A DNA stretch of 14,877 nt from Deltaproteobacteria bacterium. GTDB taxonomy: Bacteria; Desulfobacterota; DSM-4660; Desulfatiglandales; HGW-15. The stretch spans positions 1 to 14,877 of the forward strand of contig JAFDIX010000023.1 in assembly GCA_019307805.1 (NCBI GenBank). Direction: 5' to 3'. The notes beneath the pieces were generated by a model. That model did not search any database, was not told the DNA's origin, and was given only the letters and a program-made list of their open reading frames with translations. Below, one piece after another: positions 5,471 to 12,097 of this stretch. Made by a program: the position numbers and the translations under genes. Positions within the stretch are counted from its first letter, which is position 1. Every line of letters starts with the position of its first letter.

Positions 5471-8122
5471 ATGAACCCACTGATCCAGACCGTTTTTCAT
5501 GACAGGCATGTGGCCCTGGGGGCCAAAATGGTTGAATTCGGCGGTTGGGACATGCCGGTCATGTATCCGAGCGGTATTGTTGAAGAACATCTCGCCACAC
5601 GCAGGGAGGCCGGACTGTTTGATGTCTCCCATATGGGGCGGTTTGTCATTCGGGGAGAAGGGGCGGAAGGGTTCCTCCAGCATGTCCTGACAAACAATGC
5701 AGGGGCCCTTGATCCCCGGGAGCAGGGCGCCCAGTACACTATCATCGCCAATGAAAACGGTGGGGCCGTGGATGATGCCTATCTCTATCGGTTTTCCCGC
5801 GAGGAATACCTCCTGGTTGTCAATGCTTCGAACCGTGAAAAGGACTGGGACCACCTGCAAAAACATATTGGAAACTTTGGTGATGTTGAACTCCTGGACC
5901 GGACCCGGCAGATCACCATGCTTGCCCTTCAGGGGCCCATGTCCCGTCCTCTTCTGGAAGAACTGCTGGGAAACAATGCCTTGCCTGAGCCCCATCGGAA
6001 TGCCGTAAAGAAGGGTTCCCCGGCCGGGGCGGAGATAAAGATAGCCAGAACAGGATACACCGGGGAGCCCCTTTGCTTTGAGCTCTTCGCGGGGCCGGAG
6101 CAGGGGCTTCAGCTCTGGGACCGGCTCCTTGAAAAGGGAGCCAAACCCATCGGGCTGGGTGCCAGGGATACCCTCCGTCTGGAGGCCGGTCTGCCCCTAT
6201 ACGGCCATGAATTAGGCGAGGATCAGGAAGGCAGGGAAATCCCCATCCTGGCCTGCCCCATAGCACGCTTTGCGGTGAGCTTTTCATCCCGGAAGGGTGA
6301 ATACGTGGGCAGGGCCGCCCTCATTCGGCAATTCAAAGCCCTTGAAAAAATTATGGACCGGGATTTCTCATTGGTATCAGATCTCCCCCGGATGGTGCGC
6401 CCCATTGCAGTCGTGGGGAGGGGGATCGCCCGGCAGGGGACCGGTATCTTCAATGGGGGCAAGCATGTGGGGCATGTGACAAGCGGAACCATGGTGCCCC
6501 TGTGGAATTTTGAAGGAGAAGGGTTGCAATCCGCGGTGCAGGAACAACATGGGTTGCGGTCCATTTGTCTGGGCTATGTGGATAGTGACATTCCGGATGA
6601 TGACCCGCTTGTCCTGGAGATTCGCGGGAAGCCCGTAGACGGCGTGGTGGTGCCATTCCATTTGCGCGTGGAAGCCCCGCCCTATGCACGGCCCATACTC
6701 TATGATGCGCCGGTAACCCTCGAAGAAGAGCCCCCCAAAGGCACCCCGGACAAAGTGCGGGGGCTTCTCCAAAAAGCCATTGACAATACCCTTTGGCGAC
6801 AACGGGAGTGCATGAACCTCATCCCCTCGGAGATGACGATTTCACCCATGGCACGGCTTCTTTCGGTAATGGATCCCTCCTTCCGGTATGCCGAACACAG
6901 GAAATTGAAGGCATTCTATGACATGGATATCTTCTATTACCAGGGGACGGAATTCATCGCGGAGGTAGAAAAGCAACTGGAAAAGGAGCTGACATTATTC
7001 CTGGGATGCCATGAGGTGGAATCGCGGCTCATTAGCGGGCAGATGGCAAACACCGCTGTCTTTAGTGCCATGGTCGATTACCTGAATCGTTCGGACACGA
7101 AAAGGGAACCCCGTCGCATTCGGCGGGTAATGAACCACCACATTGCAAAGGGAGGGCATCTCAGCGCTCAGCCAATGGGCGCCTTGAGGGACTATGTGGC
7201 AAGGGATCCCATTACGGAGCGGCCGGCAGTGGTCAATTTCCCGGTGCTCCAGGATAATCCCTACAAAATTGACGTGCCTGCAACCCTGGAACTGATCCAT
7301 GCCACCAGGCCGGAAGTGATCATCTTTGGCAAGAGCATGTTCCTGCATCGGGAGCCGGTGATGGAGGTCCGTCAGTTCCTGGACAGTCAGGGTATCGGGG
7401 CCCTGGTCCTGTATGACATGGCCCATGTCCTGGGACTGATAGGCAGGTATTTCCAGACGCCCTTCGAAGAAGGGGCCGACCTGGTGACCGGGTCGACCCA
7501 TAAAACCTTTTTTGGAACACAGCGTGGAATTATAGCCAGTCGATTCTCAGAGCAGGATGCGCTGGTTGAGCTTTGGGAGACTATTCAACGCAGGGCCTTT
7601 CCCGGATCCGTCTCCAATCACCATTTGGGAACTCTGCTCGGTCTTCTTATGGCCGCCTATGAGATGAACCATTTCAAGGATGCATACCAGCAAAAGGTCA
7701 TTGCCAATGCCAAGGCCTTTGCCCGGGCCTTGCATGCATGCGGCCTGGCCGTGGCCGGTGACCCGGCACTTGATTTTACAGAGACCCACCAGGTGGTGGT
7801 GGAAGTGGGCTATGGAAAAGGACCTGAGGTGGCAGACCGGCTCGAAGCCAACAATATCATATGCAACTTCCAGGCGACCCCTGACGAAGAGGGGTTTACG
7901 GCCTCCGGCGCCCTTCGGCTGGGTGTTTCGGAGATGACACGGTTCGGGATGGGGGAGAATGATTTCGAGATTCTGGCTTCACTGATGCATGAAGTGATCG
8001 CCGGCCATACCAATGTGATAGAAAAGGTCAGGACCCTGCGTGAAGGATTTCAGGAACTCCGGTTTTGTTTCCGGGGAGAAGAATACGGGCCCCTCATGCA
8101 ACAGCTCCATGACCTTGTGTGA
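5471..8122 (+). CDS. gcvT/glyA: Bifunctional fusion: aminomethyltransferase (T protein) and serine hydroxymethyltransferase
   Basis: One uninterrupted frame of 883 residues joins two enzymes. Residues 1 to about 410 are GcvT: VEFGGWDMPV (21-30), GLFDVSHMGR, the folate-site GGAVDD with Asp101, ALQGP and GLGARDTLRLEAGLPLYGHEL (228-247). A linker of about 15 residues (YDAPVTLEEEPPKGT) leads to SHMT (about 428-883): NLIPSE (449-454), YAE with Glu475, SGQMANTAVF, VLYDMAHVLGLIG with Asp649, STHKTFFGTQRG with PLP Lys678, and ALRLG with Arg816 for the carboxylate. GcvT releases 5,10-methylene-THF, the substrate SHMT uses with glycine to make serine, so fusion may favour transfer of the intermediate. 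The SHMT half departs from E. coli type around YAEGYPGKRYYGG and RGPRGG. The ATG at 5471 has GAGG at 8 nt; an in-frame ATG at 5444 (AAGGA 10 nt upstream) adds nine unconserved residues. No internal glyA start with a ribosome site is apparent. Confidence 0.93.
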   Translation: MNPLIQTVFHDRHVALGAKMVEFGGWDMPVMYPSGIVEEHLATRREAGLFDVSHMGRFVIRGEGAEGFLQHVLTNNAGALDPREQGAQYTIIANENGGAVDDAYLYRFSREEYLLVVNASNREKDWDHLQKHIGNFGDVELLDRTRQITMLALQGPMSRPLLEELLGNNALPEPHRNAVKKGSPAGAEIKIARTGYTGEPLCFELFAGPEQGLQLWDRLLEKGAKPIGLGARDTLRLEAGLPLYGHELGEDQEGREIPILACPIARFAVSFSSRKGEYVGRAALIRQFKALEKIMDRDFSLVSDLPRMVRPIAVVGRGIARQGTGIFNGGKHVGHVTSGTMVPLWNFEGEGLQSAVQEQHGLRSICLGYVDSDIPDDDPLVLEIRGKPVDGVVVPFHLRVEAPPYARPILYDAPVTLEEEPPKGTPDKVRGLLQKAIDNTLWRQRECMNLIPSEMTISPMARLLSVMDPSFRYAEHRKLKAFYDMDIFYYQGTEFIAEVEKQLEKELTLFLGCHEVESRLISGQMANTAVFSAMVDYLNRSDTKREPRRIRRVMNHHIAKGGHLSAQPMGALRDYVARDPITERPAVVNFPVLQDNPYKIDVPATLELIHATRPEVIIFGKSMFLHREPVMEVRQFLDSQGIGALVLYDMAHVLGLIGRYFQTPFEEGADLVTGSTHKTFFGTQRGIIASRFSEQDALVELWETIQRRAFPGSVSNHHLGTLLGLLMAAYEMNHFKDAYQQKVIANAKAFARALHACGLAVAGDPALDFTETHQVVVEVGYGKGPEVADRLEANNIICNFQATPDEEGFTASGALRLGVSEMTRFGMGENDFEILASLMHEVIAGHTNVIEKVRTLREGFQELRFCFRGEEYGPLMQQLHDLV

Positions 8123-8148
8123 CAGATGAATTCAGTAATGGGATAGTG

Positions 8149-9030
8149 ATGTTCCTGATAGAGACAAAAAGCCTCAAATTACAACTGGAAGTGGTCCGGG
8201 TGGATTCCCTGTTGCAGCACGAGGAAATCATCCCCCAACTGGGAAACCAGCTCATGCTGGAGTTCAAAAATTGGGCCAACCTGCAAAACCCCATCATTAT
8301 CGGAGAAAACCATATCGTGCTGGACGGACATCACCGGGTCTATGCCTTCAGGAAACTGGGGTTTAAACATATCCCCGTATGCAAGATTGATTATCATCAT
8401 GAAACCGCCCAGTTGCGATACTGGTTCAGGTTACTGGTCAACGTAGAGAACCCGGAACTGCTCCGGGAAATCGTGGAAGCCATGAATGGTGATTTCCGGC
8501 ATGTAGAGGATATGACCTCCCTGCAGGGGATCATGGATGACAATCGCCTGAGTTTCGGGATTCAACACGGGGAATATTTTGCATCTATTACCTTCAGGGA
8601 AGACAGGGTCAGGGACGCATTAAGTGCCTATGATATGCTCGAAAAAATTCAAGAGAAACTAAAGCAGAGGGGATTTGAAATGAGCTATGTCCCTTGTCAG
8701 TCCGTTAGTGACGAGGAATTCTGCGCCACGTTGAATGAGGGGGATATGCTCGTCTGGACGCCACAGATCACAAAAGAGATGGTCCTGGAAACAGTGGAAA
8801 AGAGACAGGTATTTCCTCCCAAGACGACACGCCATCTCATACCGGCGCGCCCAATCAACGTGAATGCTCCCATTCATTGGTTCAAGGAGGATATCCCCCT
8901 GGCCCAAATCAATGAAAGATTTGTAGACTTTCTGAAGCAAAAGAGAATACGGCGTTTTGGCCCCGGGCAGGTCATCGAGGGCCGGTACTATGAAGAGGAA
9001 TTATTTGTCTTTTACGACGAAAAGAAATAG
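8149..9030 (+). CDS. ParB/sulfiredoxin-fold protein, probable free L-serine kinase (SerK/SbnI-like)
   Basis: The product is 293 residues. The N-terminal ParB/Srx-type domain (about 12-85) shows SLLQHEEIIP with a candidate catalytic glutamate (Glu25 or Glu26) and VLDGHHRVYAFRKLGFKHIPV with DGHHR at 59-63. A C-terminal part includes VFPPKTTRHLIPARP near residues 233-247. These marks resemble the small ParB family of nucleotide-dependent free-serine kinases (archaeal SerK, staphylococcal SbnI), which make O-phosphoserine, rather than chromosome-partition ParB, which has a DNA-binding helix-turn-helix not seen here. The site next to SHMT and a SerB-like gene fits serine metabolism. The start is uncertain: GTG at 8119 overlaps the fusion stop (GTGA) but has no ribosome site; ATG at 8149 has GGGA 5 nt upstream. 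The kinase role and ATP or ADP preference are inferred from motifs. Confidence 0.62.
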   Translation: MFLIETKSLKLQLEVVRVDSLLQHEEIIPQLGNQLMLEFKNWANLQNPIIIGENHIVLDGHHRVYAFRKLGFKHIPVCKIDYHHETAQLRYWFRLLVNVENPELLREIVEAMNGDFRHVEDMTSLQGIMDDNRLSFGIQHGEYFASITFREDRVRDALSAYDMLEKIQEKLKQRGFEMSYVPCQSVSDEEFCATLNEGDMLVWTPQITKEMVLETVEKRQVFPPKTTRHLIPARPINVNAPIHWFKEDIPLAQINERFVDFLKQKRIRRFGPGQVIEGRYYEEELFVFYDEKK

Positions 9031-9046
9031 ATGTTGTAACTACTCA

Positions 9047-9082
9047 GGTTCACGGTTCAAGAGTTCACGGTTCAAGGTTAGG
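9047..9082. repeat. Heptamer-like GGTTCAN tandem repeat
   Basis: The gap between the SerK-like and SerB-like genes reads GGTTCAC, GGTTCAA, GAGTTCAC, GGTTCAA, GGTTAGG in succession. It also gives a 14-bp direct repeat (9048-9061 and 9063-9076) with a 15-bp period. It is not coding and no promoter was recognised in it. It looks like a dispersed low-complexity intergenic repeat. Confidence 0.7.
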
Positions 9083-9122
9083 GAGCGATGAAGATTGAAC
9101 GTTTTGAAGATGAGGTTTTATC

Positions 9123-10358
9123 ATGGGTGAAAAAACAAAGATCTTGACCCTGTCGGCGATCGGGATTGATTCTCCCGGGTTGGTATCCAAAATTTCGACG
9201 GAGATTTTTCGCTTGAAAGGGAATATCATTGATGTCGAGGAAAACTGCCGAAGAGGGTTGTTTTCCATATTCCTGATGATTGATTTTTCAGCCTCTGAGC
9301 ACAACCTGGATGAGATCGCAGGGACCTTGAAGGCCATAGAGAGCAACACAGGATTGAAGATCATAGTGAAAAAGCCGGACCGGGATGACATGACCGATGT
9401 TCCGATCAGCGAAAATTATGTCGTCATCATTCTGGGGATAGATCAACCGGGGATTATGGCGAAGGTTTCAACCTTTTTCCACCAATACAATATCAATATA
9501 GAAAACTGCAAAATGGTCGCACGGGGAAAGGTCTTTTCCATGGAGATGGTCATTGATACGGGTAGGATGACAACGGACCCTTCCATGCCCCGGGAAGAGA
9601 CCATTGAGAAAATGAAGGCCGAACTCAGGGATCTGTGCATTGGATTGAATCAGAGTGTGGTGGTTCAAAATGAAAAGACCTACAAAAGATTAAAAAAGAT
9701 CATTGTCTTTGATGTGGAATCCTCTCTCATTCAGGATGCATCTACCATGGAATTTCTGGAAGGGATCGCCGACAAGCTGAAATCGGGAGACAGGGAAATC
9801 CCTCTCAAAAAGGACAGGGGAGACCCCATGCAGCTTCTCATTGAGAATGCAGAGAGTCTTCAGGGGTTTCCCATGGAGGATCTGAAGGCCCTGAGCCGTT
9901 CCCTGAAACTCCATAGGGGGACATTGGACCTGATACGCATTTTGAAATCAATGGGTTTCAAAATCGCTCTCCTGTCATCCGGATTCGACTTTTTTATCAA
10001 GAGGATGTTTGAAAAGGCTGAGGTAGACTACGCCTTTTCAAATAGCCTGAAGGTGGATAAGGATGGCAACCTCACCGGTGAGTTGGAAGAGCCTGTGCTC
10101 ACCAGCGCCACAAAGAATGAAATTCTCGAACTCATCATGAATATGGAGAACATCACCCGGGATCAGGTGATTGCCGTAGGAGACGGTTCCACCCAATATC
10201 CATTTATGAAGAATGTGGGGCTTTCCATCGCTTACCAGCCGGAGGATACGGATATCAAGACCGACGGCATTCTTCGAAGTGATCATATTATCAATATCTT
10301 GTATTGTCTGGGAATTCCCGAGTCCGAACTGGACCGTTATTTCGAGAAGACCCCATAG
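9123..10358 (+). CDS. Tandem ACT domain protein with SerB-like HAD domain; catalytic residues altered
   Basis: The 411-residue product has two ACT domains (about 6-85, with IGIDSPGLVSKIS; about 98-180, with LGIDQPGIMAKVS) and a C-terminal HAD domain (about 190-400) with the SerB outline. SerB removes phosphate from phosphoserine, but key residues differ. Motif I reads FDVESS (196-201): the nucleophile position Asp197 is kept, the second Asp is Glu199. Motif II is SSG (285-287), the Lys of motif III is kept (Lys331), and motif IV reads GDGSTQ (353-358), with Gln where SerB has its last Asp. The SerB glutamate after IQ is Ala206, and the SLRxRV arginines read as LLIENA. A canonical phosphatase is therefore doubtful; an ACT-based serine/glycine sensor or another substrate is possible. 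Start ATG has GAGG 7 nt upstream. The gene lies 92 nt after the SerK-like gene. Confidence 0.85.
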   Translation: MGEKTKILTLSAIGIDSPGLVSKISTEIFRLKGNIIDVEENCRRGLFSIFLMIDFSASEHNLDEIAGTLKAIESNTGLKIIVKKPDRDDMTDVPISENYVVIILGIDQPGIMAKVSTFFHQYNINIENCKMVARGKVFSMEMVIDTGRMTTDPSMPREETIEKMKAELRDLCIGLNQSVVVQNEKTYKRLKKIIVFDVESSLIQDASTMEFLEGIADKLKSGDREIPLKKDRGDPMQLLIENAESLQGFPMEDLKALSRSLKLHRGTLDLIRILKSMGFKIALLSSGFDFFIKRMFEKAEVDYAFSNSLKVDKDGNLTGELEEPVLTSATKNEILELIMNMENITRDQVIAVGDGSTQYPFMKNVGLSIAYQPEDTDIKTDGILRSDHIINILYCLGIPESELDRYFEKTP

Positions 10359-10385
10359 CCCCCATGGCAGAGGCTTCGGTGTTTC

Positions 10386-10414
10386 TTGACACCAAATCTT
10401 TTCTTCCCTATACT
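10386..10414 (+). promoter_or_regulatory. Near-consensus sigma70-like promoter
   Basis: A perfect TTGACA (10386-10391) is followed by a 17-bp spacer and TATACT (10409-10414, 5 of 6 consensus bases). The predicted start is A10421. It lies 28 nt after the SerB-like stop codon and more than 300 nt before the aminotransferase, so it should drive either a small RNA or a long leader to the aminotransferase gene. Confidence 0.6.
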
Positions 10415-10420
10415 CCCTGC

Positions 10421-10526
10421 ATTTCAAGGGAAGGGAAACGGTTCTTCCCCTGCCTGAACACCCATGATCGCATATCCGTTGGGGTGTTTTCGATCCAAGG
10501 GGATCGGTCTTTATTCGTTTTTTAAT
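10421..10526 (+). ncRNA. Possible small RNA or structured leader
   Basis: Downstream of the strong promoter the sequence can form three hairpins in order: GGGAAG with CTTCCC (10428-10433, 10444-10449), AACACCC with GGGTGTT (10457-10463, 10482-10488), and CGATCC with GGATCG (10491-10496, 10501-10506), followed by a T-rich stretch ending in TTTTTT at 10518-10523. No reading frame here looks real. I do not recognise an RNA family, and the boundaries are guesses from promoter and T-run. It may instead be an attenuator or only a 5' leader. Confidence 0.3.
10491..10523 (+). terminator. Possible intrinsic terminator
   Basis: A 6-bp stem CGATCC/GGATCG with an AAGG loop (10491-10506), extendable by one U-G pair, is followed by GTCTTTATTCGTTTTTT. 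The T-run begins about 11 nt after the stem, so this is not a textbook terminator. It could end the SerB-like transcript or the candidate small RNA. Confidence 0.35.
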
Positions 10527-10604
10527 ACAATTGGAAATATTGTAGTTTTCATACATGCTACTGGATATTTCGTCCACAAGGATGACAGATGAACAGCTAA
10601 ATTA

Positions 10605-10729
10605 GAGTCTGCCGGAAAATCTGCAGATGCAAGGCATCGGAAATCCCGAGGAATGAGGCGTACAAACAAGTACGCCGCAATGACGAGGGATGAGGATAAC
10701 GCAGCAGATGTTGGTTTTCCGGCAGACTC
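10605..10729. mobile_element. MITE-like palindromic element with 15-bp perfect terminal inverted repeats
   Basis: GAGTCTGCCGGAAAA (10605-10619) is repeated exactly inverted at 10715-10729. The 95-bp interior continues as an imperfect palindrome and ends in a central 7-bp stem GGCGTAC/GTACGCC (10657-10663, 10670-10676) with an AAACAA loop. There is no coding capacity. This is the build of a non-autonomous miniature inverted-repeat element or large REP-like repeat. No clear target-site duplication is visible at the edges. It ends 6 nt before the AAGGAGG ribosome site of the aminotransferase, so it lies in that gene's 5' leader. Confidence 0.65.
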
Positions 10730-10747
10730 AGAGAAAAGGAGGATACA

Positions 10748-11935
10748 ATGGGTTTCAACGCAAAGGATTTCAGGGATCTGGACCCGGGTGATCGGGTTCT
10801 CATGGGGCCGGGTCCGAGCGATGTGTCGCAGCGCGTATTGCGGGCCATGGCCGCCACATGTGTCGGACATCTGGACCCCTATTTTCTGGAGGTGATGGAT
10901 GAGACACAACGCCTGCTCAGGTACGTGTTTCAGACGGAGAATCCCCTGACCATTCCGGTCTCGGGGACCGGCAGTGCCGGCATGGAGACATGTTTTGTCA
11001 ATTTTGTGGAGCCCGGCGACGAAGTGGTTGTCTGCGTCAACGGGGTATTTGGGACCCGCATGGCCGATATCGTCAACCGCCTGGGTGGCCGGCTCATTCA
11101 GGTCGATGCCGAGTGGGGCCGCGCCATAGACCCCGAAGCCGTGCGCAAGGCCGTGGAGGGTAGAAGTCCTAAGATCATTGCGGTAGTCCATGCGGAGACA
11201 TCCACGGGGGTGCTTCAACCCCTTGAGGATCTCTCCGGTATTGCAAAGGAGTCCGGCGCCCTGTTTCTTGTGGATACGGTGACTTCCCTTGGTGGGGCTG
11301 AAGTGGCCATCGATAAGATGGGTATTGACATTGTGTACAGCGGCACCCAGAAGTGTTTGTCATGCCCTCCGGGCCTTTCTCCCATATCTTTTGGGCCCAA
11401 GGCCATAGAGGTGCTCGAGAAAAGAAAGACCCCGGTGGTGAGCTGGTATCTGGATATGACCATGGTACAAAGCTATTGGGGTGCAGAGAGGAAGTATCAC
11501 CACACCGCACCCATTAACATGATCTACGCATTGCGGGAGGCCCTGCGCATTATTGCAGAAGAGGGTTTAGAGGCCCGTTTTGCCCGGCATCTCCTCAACC
11601 ACAAGGCCCTCGTTGCAGGGGTTGAGGCCATGGGCCTCTCTATGCATGTGCCTGAGGCAGAGCGTTGTCCCACCCTGAACACCGTCAGTATTCCTGAAGG
11701 GACCGACGACCTGAAGGTGCGAAAGACCCTGTTGCAGGAGTTCAGCCTCGAAATAGGCGGTGGCCTGGGAGCCCTGGCAGGGAAAGTCTGGCGCGTCGGC
11801 ATCATGGGCCATGCCTGTCGCAAAAAGAATGTCTTTCTGTTCTTCGGGGCCCTGGAAAGTGCCCTGACGGCCCAGGGTGTAAAGGTCACACCGGGTGCCA
11901 TTGAAGCGGCATCTGCGGTCTATGCTTCGGCATAG
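10748..11935 (+). CDS. Class V PLP aminotransferase, alanine/serine-glyoxylate (serine-pyruvate) type
   Basis: This enzyme would transaminate glyoxylate to glycine using alanine or serine as donor. The 395-residue product has the AGXT1-type layout: VLMGPGPS (17-24), GHLDPYF (40-46), SGTGSAGME (72-80), VDTVTSLGG with Asp176, YSGTQKCLSCPPGLSP with PLP Lys202, KYHHTAP (249-255), and VWRVGIMG with Arg349, the expected substrate-carboxylate arginine. A very strong AAGGAGG lies 5 nt before the ATG. Among SHMT, glycine cleavage and glcD/glcE genes, glyoxylate to glycine is the natural reaction. Donor choice (alanine or serine) cannot be read; related class V enzymes act on other pairs, so a specific name is withheld. 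A 389-nt gap upstream carrying its own promoter suggests it may be expressed apart from the genes before it. Confidence 0.88.
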   Translation: MGFNAKDFRDLDPGDRVLMGPGPSDVSQRVLRAMAATCVGHLDPYFLEVMDETQRLLRYVFQTENPLTIPVSGTGSAGMETCFVNFVEPGDEVVVCVNGVFGTRMADIVNRLGGRLIQVDAEWGRAIDPEAVRKAVEGRSPKIIAVVHAETSTGVLQPLEDLSGIAKESGALFLVDTVTSLGGAEVAIDKMGIDIVYSGTQKCLSCPPGLSPISFGPKAIEVLEKRKTPVVSWYLDMTMVQSYWGAERKYHHTAPINMIYALREALRIIAEEGLEARFARHLLNHKALVAGVEAMGLSMHVPEAERCPTLNTVSIPEGTDDLKVRKTLLQEFSLEIGGGLGALAGKVWRVGIMGHACRKKNVFLFFGALESALTAQGVKVTPGAIEAASAVYASA

Positions 11936-11961
11936 CGGGTCAGAGCAAGGAAATATTTGAA

Positions 11962-12068
11962 TCCGCCTGAGGCGGACAAGCCCTCCTGAGGCGGATAAAG
12001 GTTTAATTCCCCGCCGTTTGCGGCGTTTCAATGCATTTGTAGATACCCCGCTACTTTGCGGCGGGGTA
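11962..12068. repeat. Cluster of GC-rich palindromes upstream of glcD
   Basis: The 162-nt gap between the aminotransferase and glcD is packed with dyads. TCCGCC-TGA-GGCGGA is a perfect hairpin at 11962-11976, and its right half CCTGAGGCGGA recurs at 11985-11995. CCCCGCCG (12009-12016) pairs with CGGCGGGG (12059-12066). TACCCCGC (12044-12051) pairs with GCGGGGTA (12061-12068). TTTGCGGCG occurs at 12017-12025 and 12055-12063. None has a T-run that would make it a good terminator. It resembles a composite of REP-like palindromes. Confidence 0.65.
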
Positions 12069-12097
12069 GTTCATCAGATTCCCAAGAGGAGCCGGTT

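Noticed and set aside
5237..5995. A 252-codon minus-strand open frame across the lpd end and the fusion start
   Set aside because: It is antisense to two well-supported genes and its translation has no family features.
8149..9030. Chromosome-partition ParB protein
   Set aside because: It lacks a visible ParB helix-turn-helix and CTPase-type GERRxRA motif, has no parA neighbour, and its HE plus DGHHR pattern suits the serine-kinase branch.
9123..10358. Plain annotation as active phosphoserine phosphatase SerB
   Set aside because: The fold and ACT domains match, but four catalytic or substrate positions differ from SerB, so the activity should not be assumed.
10511..11218. A 235-codon minus-strand open frame over the aminotransferase start
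   Set aside because: It overlaps the MITE-like palindrome and the start of a strongly supported aminotransferase, and has no visible ribosome site or motif.
12056..12097. N-terminal extension of GlcD from the in-frame TTG
   Set aside because: The TTG lies in the GC-rich palindrome and has no ribosome site, while the ATG at 12098 has GAGGAG at a 6-nt spacing.
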